DNA of 64,000 nucleotides from assembly GCA_001179505.1 (NCBI GenBank), contig CDMY01000426.1, positions 9,074-73,073 on the forward strand. The letters run 5' to 3'. Positions 34,118-46,887 of this stretch are shown in pieces (positions within the stretch are counted from its first letter, which is position 1; each line of letters opens with the position of its first letter). The notes beneath the pieces are model-generated. The model had not been told where the DNA came from and ran no database searches. It saw nothing but the letters and a program-made list of their open reading frames with translations. This DNA comes from Vitrella brassicaformis (taxonomy: Eukaryota > Sar > Vitrellaceae). The position numbers and the translations under genes are program-made.

Positions 34118-37100
34118 ATGGATGAGTCGATGAGTACCAGATGGTGTCTGATGGTGATTCTTGTATGTGCCGCCTTTCTTGCCCTCTCATCGTCGCTCGT
34201 GGCTTGCTCGCCCATCCGGCGAATCCTCCAGCCCGCAAATGATTCGGATCTCTCTCATCCCCTCCCTCCCGGCTGGCGTGATCCAAGGCGGCTAAGGCTC
34301 CTGCAACTCTCTCCGGTCTTCCGTCCCGCTGATGTAGATGGCGAGGTCGACAGTCACTGCTGCGACAACATTCTTCCCTATACCGAAATGGAGGAGCTGG
34401 TTCGGTGCGATTCGTGTCAGGAGGATGCGGCGGCTCTGTTCAAGTGGTCTCGCGAGGCCGGATTGGTCGACAACGAGACCAAGTCCATATTTGAGGACAA
34501 CCTGTGCGTCGTGTTCTTCATCACGTGTGTGCGGCTGAGTGAGGCGCTGGCGGACGGCGGTCCCGGGGAGGGCTACATCATCTGGCTGTCCAACCACATG
34601 GACACGGATGTTTATCTGGTCTTGCAGCAGCGAGGCTGGAAGCCTCTCGTCTTTTCGGGATCTTTCTATCGGCTGCGCCATGTGGTGTGCTTGTCAGCGT
34701 ATCAGTTGCCTATGCAGGGAAGCTTGAGTGATGAGATCGCCAAGGTGACTTCGCTTCGTGCTATCTTCCTGGCCTATATGGTGAGTCACATCTGAGGCAA
34801 ACATTCATTCACACGCATGCTCGTGCGTATGTTGCTTTGCAGAACGGCATGGAAGGGATTCTTCCAGCTAGAATTGGCGAGCTGCCTTATCTCAAGGGCT
34901 TGTACCTCTGGGGCATGAATACAATTGGACCTTTCCCATCGTCCATCACGAAGCTATCCCGCCTCGAAGCTCTCGATATCGCGGGCACCAATATTTCAGG
35001 GCCCATCCCTCAAGATATCGGCAGGCTCCGGCGCTTGCGCGTTCTGAGGATGTGGGCTAACGAGCGGATGGAGGGCCGCTTTTCGGCCAGTGTTACGTCT
35101 TGCCGTAACCTCTCCGAGATGAGCCTCCTGGCAACGGGCCTTACAGGCCCTCTGCCCGGCGATCTAGGCGCCCTCTCTCGGTTGGTCGAGCTGGATCTTA
35201 CTGGGAATTCGCTTACCGGGAAACTGCCTGAGTTATTGGTACAGCTGAGCCGGCTGCAGAAGCTGGTTCTAGTCAATAATACCTTTAGTGGCCCACTGCC
35301 CAACGGACTTGGCACCAACATGGACAGCCTAAAATCGCTCGGTCTCACACACAATGACGTAAGCCACAACGTGTGGAGACATGTGTTTAGACCGACACGT
35401 GAATCTAGACTGCTTTTCTCAGTATTCCGGTCCGCTGCCGTCTTCCCTGGGCAATGCGAGAAACCTGACGGGACTCTGGATCGAAAAAACAGGCCTGAGC
35501 GGCGTCATTCCATCAAAACTAGGGCAGCTGGCTAAGCTTCGCGAGGTGTATCTTTCTAACAATCAGGTAAGAACCCGTTAACGGTTTTATGCCACATCTT
35601 GCCCTGCCCATGTTTGCTGCTTATGCAGCTCTTCGGTGACCTCCCGAATACGCTGAATGGCTGGAAGTCGGTCGAGCATCTCAGTTTACATAACAATAAC
35701 CTAAGCGGCACCCTCGAGCCGCTCAGCGCTCTCACGTCGCTCAGGACACTGTGGATTGGCAACAACTCGGTGAGAACCATCATATATAACAGGTCGACAA
35801 GAGTTTGTATCTCATATGGCTACGTTTCAGTTTGAAGGGTATGTGCCTATCGGCTTCCGCGATTTTGAGAATCTCACTGAAATATCCGCAGCCAACAATA
35901 GGCTGGCCGGTTGGGCCGATTGGACGGGCGGCAACCTCAGTGTGAGGGAGTATCACAGCCTTCGTCAGCTATACATGTCATCCAACCGAATCAATGGCAC
36001 TCTGAAACCTTTAAGCCATCTCATATCACTCAGAACACTGTTGATAAACAACAACTTGGTGAGACCAGACAACGACAAAGAGACGTATGACATAGAACAC
36101 TACGAGTTGCTGTGTCATCGTGCTTTGTATTGCAGCTGTCAGGGTCGATACCAGCTGAGCTTGGCCAGCTGACCGAGCTCCGGAAAGTGTACCTTCATGA
36201 CAATCAGGTACAAAACCTAAATACATGACTTCGTGTTCTCCATTTTTTTCTGTGCAGCTTTCCGGTACGCTGCCGGACACATTGAGTGGCTGGAAGTCGG
36301 TCGAGTATCTCGCTATTGATCACAACAATTTTTCTGGCACCCTCGAGCCGCTCAGCACCCTCACGTCCCTCAGGCAACTGTGGGTTTCCGACAACTGGGT
36401 GAGGGCCATGAATTATAATTGGCAGTGAGCTGGTGAAAGCTTGTGCGTGCTGTGGCTATGTTTTAGTTTGAGGGCTACCTGCCTGCCGGCAAGTTTGAGA
36501 ATCTCAGTGAAATCCACGCAGCCAACAACCGGTACGCTTCACGCTACACAGACGCTGACGCATGGGCCTGTGAATTGATCGGCAGGTTGGTCGGTTTGGT
36601 AGAGGAGCATAGCCTTCATGGCGCGTCGTATGAGAGCCTTCAGTTGTTGCGTCTGCCTTCCAATCGTCTCAACGGGTCCGTGAACTTATCTGTCTTCCCC
36701 AAGCTTGAGGAAGCCTATCTTGGGAGTAATCTCATTACGGGGCTCACCGGCAACCTCCCACAGTTGTCAGTGAGAGACAAATTCCGCTCACACAAAGGAA
36801 ATGCCAGATGTGCTGTGACTGTGACTGGTGTTTTGGGTGTCAGGTTGCAGTCTTTGAACTTGCGCAACAACCTGCTAACCACCTTGCCGCAAGGCTTCCG
36901 CTCAATGCCCAACCTGAAGAGACTATACCTCGCCAACAATCGCATTAGCCAGTGGCCCAAGTGGGGCTCTACACCGGAAGGCGTCTGCCACACACAGGAA
37001 GGGCTAAGTGAGCTGAGACAAGATACACGCACACACACACGCACACACACATGCAGCTCAGGGTTTGTATGTGTTCATTGTGTGAATCTGTGTGAGAGAA

Positions 37101-40100
37101 GATTGGGGAGAGTGGAATATGTCCAGTTTGCTGTCTGCCGTGGATCCGCCTGACTGGAACAGCCTGTATGAATTAGACGTCTCCAACAATCCGATCATGA
37201 CAGACGTGACTGACTTCCTCATGCCCCTTAAATGGCAGGACAAGTAAGTGAAATCCAATGGCTTTCTATCATTCGTTTTCAGATCCGTCTCTTTGTGTGC
37301 GTGACAGTTTGATGGCGCTGGATGCATCAAACTGCAGTCTTCACGGTGCGATGCGTTGTGAGGCTTTCCTGGTGTTCCCCCGTAGAATGCTGAATCAATC
37401 CGCATATGTAATCTATCATTCACATACACAGGCACACGCATAAAACATCACTCTTTTCTGCGTGTGCACAGATTGAGGACCTGTTTCTAGTAAAGACTGC
37501 ATTTTATCAGCTGGGATCCATCTCTTTGAAGGACAACAATATCACCGCCATCGAGACATTTCAGGCGTTTTACGCGTCCGACTCATCGCTCTACCACGTC
37601 GACTTCCGCAACAACTCACTAATAAGAGTGGGAAGGCTCGACTCTGTCTTGTTTTCATCCGACTACGCAAGATTCACACAGAACCCGGACTTGAAAAGAA
37701 CGCAAACCGGGGTATGTGTCAGCGATACACCCATTGAGGTGAGACAAAGACGAGCGGAGCGCTTATATACGTGTTGGTGGCCGATATATATGTATTTCTC
37801 TGTGTGTTGTGGGGGTATGTATGTGATTTAGAAGTGTCAGGATTTCCGTCGATCCAGCAGTACGCATCACGCCTTCAGCCGATGTCCAGCATTGACTGCA
37901 TACGACAAGCCACAGGTGACGCCACTACTGCCTGACCCGCAAGGTACGACAGGGTTCTCCTTGCAGTGTAGTGCACATCATTGCGCTCATACACATGGTT
38001 GGTGCAGGATATGTCGTGCAGAGGTTGGACAATGGTGAGGAGCGCTTTGAGTGCACGGAGTTCTGCTCCGTATTCAACAGACTTGAGGTACGGAGAATAA
38101 CACAAATGCACAGCACTCTCCGCGTACTGTGCTCACTCGCCACTGCTCGCACAGGTCGACTACACCTTCGACTCGGATGCCCTGTGTCGGTGTCTGCCTG
38201 GATATGAGGGCATTGGCATCAACTGCACCAAGTGCCCACCTGGCACATACAGCAATAGACAAAACGGCACACAAAGGTGCAAACAATGCCCTGATGATGC
38301 AGGTCAGACGCAACAGTCATATGACAGTAAGCTGAGCCCTTGCGATTTTCGTTGTTGGTCTGTTTGTGTGTCAGCAGGTTCTGATGAGGGTTTAGGTGCG
38401 TGCTATTGCCATCTTGGCCACCAGCGCGGCGAGGAGCCGTGCGAGCCGTGCATCGCTGGGTCAGTTGGCGTGCGCAAGATTGGTAGTGGCGGCAGTCGCA
38501 GCACGTGGATCTGCCAAGATTGTTTGCCTGGATTGAACTGCTCTGTTCCCATCAACTATAATGCGAGTGTGCTGCCGGGATTCTTCCAGCTCACTGTCCA
38601 GCTGCAATCTGACGATTCATCTCACAACGCCACACGGGAAGTGACAACGTAAGATAAGCGTTTTGTCAGGAGCCGTGTGTGAGAGTGGCAATGTTTTGGT
38701 GTGTCTCAGATATGCCGCTGGGTTGACCCTCTTGCCAATAGCCATGCAGTGTCCATTGGCATCGGCCTGCAAAGGCACCAACAAAACGGATGGGCTCAAC
38801 ACATGCTTGGTAAGTATGCGTCATCTCTGAGTGGAGCTATTCTGGTGTGGTCCTTTACACTCTTGCCTTGTCTGTGTCAGGAAGGACATGAGGGTTTTGT
38901 ATGCTCTCGGTGGAAGGCGGGCTTTTCGCGTCATACGCCCCAGCAGCCGTGCGCCCGATGTGTCTCACTATGGCAGATTATCCTCTTCAACGTGTTATTC
39001 GTGGTTGCCACTCTGATAGCCATCTTTATACTCACGGCACTCGCAGAAAGGTCAGCACTCAGCGATGCACCTGTCACAAAAGTCCGCTGATCGATCGATC
39101 TCTGTGTTGTGTATGTGTGTGTGTGTGTGTTTCCTCAGGGCTTCGTCGTCTCCGCGCGCTGAGATCCCCTCTCAGCTGATCAAAATTGGACTCTCGCACA
39201 TCACCGCTGTGCGTGAAGAGACGCACAGACACACACACTCACCTCTCATTGTCTCCTTGCTGTCACTGTGTGTATGCAGGTGTGTGGTCTGGCCTTTCTC
39301 GTGTTTGACGAGTCCCTCTGGGGCAACCAGATATCCTCACTGGTCGGCAGCTTCTTCGCCTGGAACTGCGGCGTTCCTCAGTCGTATCAAGTGTGGGAAT
39401 GTCTGTTGAGGCCATATGTGGGCGATAAATGCGTGCTGTACCGACACGCCATGTGGCTGGCTTTGCCACTCGTCTGGCTGACCGCTGCGCCACTGATTGG
39501 TGAGCAAACACAACTACTGTAGTCTGCAGGCTATGCATTGTGGTCGTTTCTGCCCTGTCGTTTCATGGCTGCAGCGAGTGGATTTGACAAAGCGCGTGAT
39601 GCCTTCAAGTCGAGGCGGCGCATTGGCAGTGACGAGTCGACCTCATTCGCGACCATCGACAGCTACTTCCGAGCCCTGTCAGCGCCTGCATCTGTGATCA
39701 CTGGCAAGGCGGACAAGGCTGCGGCACACGGGCCTCACCACCGATTGGTCACATTTCAGGAAGACATTCGGACCGAACCAGTGACGCCTCCGTCCTGCCA
39801 GCATTCGTCAGCGGAGCCCTGCAAGAGCGGCCGATGGCGGCAGTGGCTGGACAGCCGGGGAGGCATGATGGTTGTGATCCTCACATTTATCCACCCAACC
39901 GTGACCAAGAGCATGCTGGCCCTCTTGCGCTGCCGGCCTTACCCCTATGTGGACGCGATTATCCCTATCGCCTCAGGAGAGAGTGTCAGCCTACTCTCAC
40001 CCAATCCGATGGATGACACGCGGCCTGGGATGGATCTCGATTCCCGTGTCATCTGCCGATCGGGCGAGCATGCCCCTTTCTTGTGGATTGCCGTGGCTGG

Positions 40101-42064
40101 TCTCTTATTGTGGACCTTCGCCCCAGTGGTATGCGGCGTGGCATTCCTATGGCGGTACAGAGACAGCCTGGACGACCACCACACGCGTAGAAGGGTGGGC
40201 TTCCTGTATGTCGGGTATCGCAAAAGCTTCTACTATTGGGATTTCGTGCTGGCCATGAGGCGCGTATTGGTGTTGTTGATAGCACAGCAAGCGACGGCGC
40301 AGCCCCGCCAGCAGCTGCTGGGATGGACTGTGGTCGCCAGTGTGTGTCTGGCGCTGCAATTCGCTATTTGGCCGTTCGACCGGGGCAGCATGGACATACT
40401 CAATCAGTCTGAGCTGCGTGGGCTGCTGGTGTGGCTCAGGTCGCTGTTCAGCATGCACTTCGTCGTCATGCTGCCCGAGGGGACCTCTCTTGTGCTGACG
40501 ATCGGCTTCGTGCTGGTGGTGATTGCGGCCAATCTGGTGCACTACATCATGCTGGTGGCGCAGATATGTCGGTATGGTCTGCTGCATGCCACAAATACAC
40601 GGCACTCGGTGACCGCAAGAAGGCTATCGGTGAGCAGCGGAGCAACACAGAATGACCATCTTTGTTTACCTGCCTGCTGGTGTCGTCTCATATCGTTTCA
40701 TTTAGCCCGTTTGCTGGCTGGTTGTTTGACGGGCCCTCTGGTGTCGTGGCTCATCAACAGAGAGGAAGACAAACGGCGCGTCTCGCCCAAGGTCTTCTAT
40801 GACTGGTCCACCGCGGCCCTCTCTGCCGACGGCCCCCCCACTGCGTCATGGCGGTGCCTTCCCTCTTTTGGCCGGCCGGTGCATCGTGTGGTGACGGCCA
40901 TGCAGCTGACGTCAGCCGCCGTGCAGGACGCCATTGAGGCACTCAAACTCACACACGTGCCCAGCGACTTGTAAGCACACGAACCGGTGAGGGCTCGTTT
41001 AATCCTTCTGCTGTCTATGTGTGTGTATGTTGGTTTGTTCAGCCACGAGTTTCTGTGGAGCCACGCTTTCCTGGTGCAGAGCCTGCGACAGAAGCGAGTA
41101 GAGACGCGCAGCCGATGGCGAGGCCATGTGGTTGTCCATTTGCCCAGACCTGACGACCGCACAGTCACGGTAAGTAAGGCGAAGGAGAGAGGACCCCCGT
41201 GTGTGTGGTCGACCAACCCGCGTGGGTGTCCAGGGTCTGAGGCACATGAAGACGAGCGACCTCTCCAATGTGTTTCGCATTCAACGCTCTAGCGACGGTT
41301 GGTTTACTGCCTCCGCAGTGACACGCACCACACCTATCGGCTCATGGTGTGAATTGATTTTGATGTGTGCAGTGTCGACGCAATTGGAGGCCGGCAAGAC
41401 GTCCAACGATGAACCAAGTGGCCAGCCGGAGCTCTCAGACGTGTCGTCGGGCATCACATTGCACGACCTACAGGCCAACTTGTGCTATGTGGTGGACGAG
41501 CTCGGCAGCAGAGAGCAGATGCACCAGGCGGCTTTAAGGCGGACGGCCGACAGCAGCGATCTGGAGAACGCCGACACCGAGGTCCCGACAGACCAACAGC
41601 CGCACACTGGCGGATGGCGGGGGCTCTATGAGGCGTTCCGCAAGGCCAAACGAACACTCATCGAGGAGGGCAGCCCACCGGTCAGTGTGAGACAGTCACG
41701 TTTGGTGCTCGTGTGTGTCTGTGCATTTGGTCCCCTGTGTTGTTTGTTCTGCTTCCTGCAGGATGCCATCCCGGAGGTTCTCGCGAGCTTCGCACCCACT
41801 GTGGCCACAGTGGTGGAGCCGCCATGTGGCGATGCAGAGGATGTGCCGATGAGTGGTGAGTCGTCGCCCGTCAGCTCGACCCAATCGCGGCACAGCGACG
41901 CTCACACCTCCGCCCTGACGCCCCCCTGCAACCTAATGCGAGTCGATTGGCATCGGCTGAGCAGTGACGAGAAGGACAGCGTGGCATTGTCTGTGTCAGC
42001 CGAGGCCGTCTATGATGCCTGCAGTGGCCTTTCTGCATCGTGTTCAGCCAACAGTGACGATTGA
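34118..42064 (+). CDS. Giant LRR / cysteine-rich / multi-TM receptor-like protein
   Basis: Start chosen at ATG 34118 (MDESMSTRW), because a signal peptide follows (CLMVILVCAAFLALSSSLVA). The ectodomain holds many plant-type LRRs (LEALDIAGTNISGPIPQDIG, LVELDLTGNSLTGKLPELL, LTGLWIEKTGLSGVIPSKLG, TLWIGNN), one or two per exon, with phase-0 introns. Then comes a Cys-rich stalk of ephrin-receptor/GCC2-GCC3 type (CRCLPGYEGIGINCTKCPPG; CQDCLPGLNCSVP). About nine hydrophobic segments follow, from IILFNVLFVVATLIAIFILT to LVLTIGFVLVVIAANLVHYI. Within them CRSGEHAPFLWIAVAGLLLW and GFLYVGYRKSFYYWDFVLA match the multi-TM module found with such stalks in ciliates, oomycetes and algae. A long Ser/Glu-rich cytoplasmic tail ends at TGA 42062-42064. 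It is a plausible surface sensor or channel-like receptor; ligand and signal unknown. Confidence 0.8.
35495..35950 (+). repeat. Tandemly duplicated LRR exon block, copy 1
   Basis: Exons encoding LGQLAKLREVYLSNNQ, then (from 35629) a GWKSVEHLSLHNNNLSGTLE unit, then FEGYVP...ENLTEISAANNR. The order, splice phases and intron ends recur 629 bp downstream. Confidence 0.8.
36139..36600 (+). repeat. Tandemly duplicated LRR exon block, copy 2
   Basis: LGQLTELRKVYLHDNQ, then (from 36258) a GWKSVEYLAIDHNNFSGTLE unit, then FEGYLP...ENLSEIHAANNR. The introns are alike too (GTGAGRRCCAT...GGCTAYGTTTYAG), so the block duplicated as genomic DNA. Confidence 0.8.
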
Positions 42065-42702
42065 TGATGTTTGTCTCCGCCAGAAACGTCGTAGTCGACG
42101 TGTCTACTATAGCTGAGTCAATGGCCATGGGCACCCGACGGCTTTTTTCATGCTGTGAGTGTGTGAGGGCGCATTCCTTTTCGTCGGTCGAGGGCAATCA
42201 ATACACTCGATCTGCGCATGTATATACATCGTCGCATCGATCGATCGGGTGTTGTGTAGTGTGAGTCACTTTGGCCGCATTGTTTTGACTGGCTTGGTCG
42301 CCTGGAGGCCTTACTTAGGTGCATACAGTCACTCATTTGTATGGCAGGGGAGAGAGAGAGTCGCATGTGCGTCGTGACCGTGATGCGACTCTTAACGGTG
42401 TGGAATCCAACCGAGGCAACGCAGCGATTGAACATCAACACTCACGTACCAGTCATTGATGTACGAACACATCACCTCAGTATAATGTCTGCGGTCTACG
42501 CATCAACGCAGACAGTCAGGCCAGGCAGCAGCAAACCGACCCACACACCACGCAACACACCGTGTGTGTGCACTGAAGTGAGAGCTTGATGGGCGGTGTT
42601 GGTCGCCGCGTCTCTGCCTGCACGCCGCTTCTGTATGTACACTTCCACCTAGCCGAACTGATCTTTCCCCTACACAGCCGCCTCAATCAAAGCCGCAGGT
42701 AG
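42065..42702. other. Convergent intergenic region
   Basis: About 640 bases between the receptor stop and the minus-strand family member B. No coding frame, RNA gene or repeat stands out. Confidence 0.4.
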
Positions 42703-45044
42703 CTACCGTGTCGTTGTCCGCCCTCTCTGGCCCGCTCGAATCAACCGCCATCCGCAAACACGACTAATCTGACCACGCGCACACACACGTACACATCGAG
42801 AGGCAGCCGCATCCACACAGTCAGACCCGCCCGTATCGTACCTGACTTCATGCCAGCCAGTATGTCTGATCTCCTTCACTGTCACTGGGAAGCGTCCGAT
42901 GCTCGAGCCGTCAGGAAAGGCGGCACGGATGGAGGGCAGGACAGCTCGACAGTACGCGAACAAACCAAAAAAGGAGATGTCCACAGTCTGCAGCCCGGGG
43001 AAGAGGCTGAAGAGGGCCGACAGGAGGGTGGATGTGAAAACGGCACGGATGCGACTGCCAGCATCCTCCACAGACACTGAACACACAAGTAGACGAGACA
43101 GCAATGGACAAGAGATATGGATCGCACGATTGTCTTTGCAAACTCACTCTCATCTAAATCGAACTTGAAACACAGGTTGTCTATCATCGGCAGATTGGTC
43201 AGGCCGGCAGCAGCTACCACGATCTCCTCCGTCCCCAGCTCCCCTGGGTCAATCGACACCTGTCGCACAACCCTCCCGCCCCCCAGCCCACCCAGCACGC
43301 CCAGCGCATCAACGGCAGGCGGGCCCAATGTTTCGACCTTGGCAACATGATTGGCCAGTTTGTCAGCCAGGAGACGACCGGCACTCACACCCAACCTGTC
43401 GTGGATGAGCAGGGTAGTTGCCCTTGGGAGTGGCTGGAGGTGCTCGATGATGGTGGGCTGAGGCGAGGGGGTGTGGGATGGGGGCGGCTGCTGGAAACTG
43501 GCCTGCACGAACACCGCCGCAGCGCGATCGAATGAGAGGCTGGAGGCGACGTCGACGGCCGCATCGCTGGGGCTGTCGACGGGGTGGGTGAGGTCATGCT
43601 GAGTGATGGTGTAGAACACGCGTGAGGTCTGGCGCGCGAGGTGCTGCATGATGGTCTTGAAGAGGGGGGAGGGATTGGGGGGGAAATCGTCGCTGTTGAA
43701 GATGGACAACTCGAAACTACCCACAATCGAGTTCTCGAATATGACTGGTGCGTCGGGTCGGCAGCATGCCCTGTGCAGCGACTCCACCGACTGCATGAGG
43801 GGAAGGACACTGCTGTAGACAGAGTAGAAGCCCATCCGCAGGGTGAGCTGGGTGAGCGACTGGCGGCATCCACGCGACCACAGCGCTGCCTGAAAGGCAC
43901 ACATGATCGAGACCATGAGACAGCAACATATACGTCATCCTTCATATGTATCGGTAGCTAACCCGCAGTCGGTCCACCGCTGCACGAGGGTGGGCAAAAT
44001 CGCCGCCTAGAAGGACCGTGCCTATGCATTCCAGACGTGCCAGGGGCCCCGGCTGCCCGGCCACTGCCACCGGCATGCGCTCAAACGCCGCCGCCCACTC
44101 GCCATCCTCAAACGTCCCATCCACACGCCGCAGCGACTGGGACGAGCCGACGAGCTGTCCCACGGCACTCACACCCCACCCCTACTGGGCAAGGCGCTGG
44201 AGTGACGGCATCAGCCACCCTCTGCTGGCCAGACCGGAATGAGCTAAAGTGACGCCGGTGACAGTCTCGAGGGCATCAAGGGAGGGGGGCGGGTGCAGGG
44301 TGGACGGGAGGGGCGGTTGATGTCGCTGCAGTGACTGCATCTCCCTGCTGCTTAGGTGGGCGCCCTCCAATAATTGGATTGTGTGTCCTCAGCGTGCCGC
44401 CCTGCATGCTGGCTGCCCGGCGGCCGGCAATGTACCCCTCGATCATGGCTATGAAGACGTCGATGCACCAGAGGGCGGCATTCATGGGATAGCGCAAGAC
44501 GATAGCTGCCAGCCGTGTAAGCCGGGCCGCCCATTTGGTGACCAGATCCAGAGGGACACGCTGCCAGATGCGCCGCTCGGCCGCGCCACTGCTGTCGATG
44601 GTGACGGTGTGATGCTTCGGCAGTGAGTGCTCCCATGTGTTGCCGGACAGCTGGACGAGTAGACAGAGGGGGAGGAAGGCCGTGATGCAGGTGAGCAGAC
44701 CCGGCTGCACAAAACGAACACAAACAGCGACAGTGAGCCATCGCCCGTCCATTGTTGTGTGCGTGATTTCCTCACCGTGTCTGAGATCTTCTGCCTCAGT
44801 TCCCTCTCCCTCTCCTCTCTCTGTGCCCGTCGCCGCCCTTGGTCGCTCGCAGCACCAGGAGTACCAGCAGCAGAAGATGACGGCTCGGCGGTGCGGAATC
44901 GATGGGCCTACAACGATACACACAAACGAGTGAACGACGCCGACTTACACATCCAGACACACACTATGGCAGGGCGTCCATTCATCGTGCAGCAAAATGC
45001 AGCCTCACCTGACGGCCGTCATCGGCAGTTGCAGCATCAGACAT
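42703..45044 (-). CDS. Lineage-specific F-box-like/leucine-rich family member B (in-frame TAG)
   Basis: Starts at ATG 45044 (MSDAATADDGRQ); a GT-AG intron joins AHRFRTAEPSSSAAG and a charged helix (RRAQREERERELRQKISDT). The next exon, PGLLTCITAFLPLCLLVQLS, then SGAAERRIWQRVPLDLVTKW and LTRLAAIVLRYP, aligns with family member C (FSFLSLHLMAQLP; NGAERRFWCGL; LTQIECIVIRFP). An intron (about 44440-44346) leads to PPPSLDALETVTGVTLAHSG and WLMPSLQRLAQ, where a TAG at 44184-44182 interrupts the frame before GWGVSAVGQLVGSSQSLRR. Downstream: GPLARLECIGTVLL, SRGCRQSLTQLTLRMGFYS, a long exon to about 43150 and a last exon ending at 42703. Function unknown. The stop could be a real nonsense mutation, readthrough or a sequence error. 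Confidence 0.65.
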
Positions 45045-45480
45045 GGTCGTCCATCACACGATGAAGCGAACAGCAGACTTCGCTGCGGATGAAGAACAGA
45101 CATGTCGACGCCGTTCAACAAAGCACCTGCAGCATGAGAAAGAATGCTTGTGATGGATGCTTTGCGTCCGTCGCTGTTTGTCCGCCTCCGCGCACACTTA
45201 CTTGTGTCGTTCATCGGTCTGTCATCGATACGTCAATGGAATGCAGTGCATTCTGATCAGCGAGAGCTACGTAGAGCCACATCTCGCTGCTGTCAAGCTG
45301 CTTTTGGCCTTCGATCGCTGCTGTCAAGCTCGCAATGGCGCCTTGCTCCCGCCTCCGCTCCGCGCGCAAGACGCCACGGTGAGGGGAGAGGGTTCCCCAC
45401 ATACCGAAAAAATTGAAAGATCTGTGTGTTTTTGTGTTTGCAGAATCGTGACTTCCCTGCCTACCTGGGTCGGAGGTGTC
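45045..45480. promoter_or_regulatory. Divergent intergenic region
   Basis: 436 bases between member B and the weak gene at 45481. Contains a GCTGCTGTCAAGCT element twice (about 45287 and 45319). No convincing coding frame. Confidence 0.35.
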
Positions 45481-46430
45481 ATGCGTGTCCCTCTGGCCGC
45501 CAGCATTGCGTTTCTCTGTGCGTTGATGGGCATGGCAGCCACTGGTATCCCTTCAGAAAGGCAGGCCTGCCTCCATGGCCATCGAGATCTTTCAGCACGC
45601 TGTCTGTTGTGTGTGTTGCGTTGGTCTGTGCAGGCGAGTCACCTGGCGAGACGTCTGGCGAGGCAGTCGCTGCTGCTGCTGGCGATGGACAGACCAATCA
45701 GCATGGTGTGCACTCACACATGCGACACGCCCGTCTCTCTTCACACAGACATTGCACCCCTGATTGATGTGTCTGCATCTCTTTGTCAGATGGCTCCCTC
45801 CGCCGAGGCAGAGCGGCAGAGGCTGACGAAGCAACTTCAAGGGGGTCATCATATCAACAGACGAGCATGACAGACACATCAAAGCAATCCCTATGTCTGC
45901 GTGCCCACAGGCAGGGCTCTCGCTCCGACAAGCAGCTTGGTCGAAACAGGTGATGATGATGGCCACCACGGTGAAATCGGCAACAAATATGGCATTGACG
46001 ATCTTCGAGAGCCGGGCCCTGTCGAAACAGGTCATCGCGACCACGTCGAGCCAGACCCACCTGATGACGATTACGAAGACGATGTCCCCAGTGGTGTGTA
46101 TCTTTCGACACTGTCCTGTCCTGTCCTGCTGACGATTTTGATCGCCTCCTTGATGTCAGCCTGTTCATGCTGAGAGATATGGTGCGGGCAAGGCCGACAC
46201 TGAGGGCCCATGCGAAAGTCGACAGCAGGACAGATTATAAGAGTCGACAGCATGGGGACGGCAGCCGTGAGAGGGTTTTCGTGTTTGCGTTGGCTGCCAT
46301 TTCCAGCACGACACCGTGTCTATCTGCTCACCCTGACAGAAGTGGTGTAAGCGGGCCGACACGAGAGGGATACGGAAAAGTCGACAGCATACAGTTGCCG
46401 TGGATTGATGTGCCTCGAATTAGCCTCTGA
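45481..46430 (+). CDS. Possible small secreted acidic protein (low confidence)
   Basis: ATG at 45481 encodes a good signal peptide (MRVPLAASIAFLCALMGMAA). Downstream candidate exons: about 45633-45704 (Gly/Glu/Ala-rich or Leu-rich depending on frame), about 45790-45850, about 45918-46095 with two VETG motifs (SSLVETGDDDGHHGE; GPVETGHRDHVEPDPPDDD), about 46157-46270 and a last exon ending IDVPRISL at TGA 46428-46430. Frames are joinable by GT-AG introns but in more than one way, so the protein sequence is uncertain. No family recognised. An AGTCGACAGCA 11-mer occurs three times in the last part (about 46216, 46243, 46378). Confidence 0.35.
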
Positions 46431-46887
46431 ATTCGTCTCTGCGTGTGCGTCTGCGTGTGCGTGTGCGTGTGCGTGTCTGTAACTATGAGGCGTCCTGGTG
46501 TGGATTGCTGGCGTGAGAGACTGCTCGGGTGTCGAGCAAATGCGTGTATAGCTGTTAAGGAGACCGAATGGTGCTCACCGTTTCAAGGCACTCGAGCGCT
46601 ACACAATCGTCCGTCTGTCGCACCACTCACACGAACCATGCATTGCAATATAAAAGTGTCTGTCTGTCGGTCTGTCTCCGTCCGTCCGTTGCGGCCAGCC
46701 AGCCTGCCTGCCTGCCTGCCTGTCGGCATCCATGATCCATCCATCCATCTGTCGAAGGCCGTCCGTCTACCAAGTTATTCACATCACAGACATGCAGCTC
46801 ACTCGCGTCAGAAGACGAAAAAACCGGCATGTACATCGGGGGAGGGAGGAGGGAGGGAGGGGGAGAGGGGCTGGGGTGGGTCAATCT
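46431..46887. other. Convergent intergenic region with simple repeats
   Basis: GTGTGC repeats at 46440-46475, CTGC/CCTG repeats near 46700, and a GGGA-rich tract at 46838-46880. No gene seen. Confidence 0.45.
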
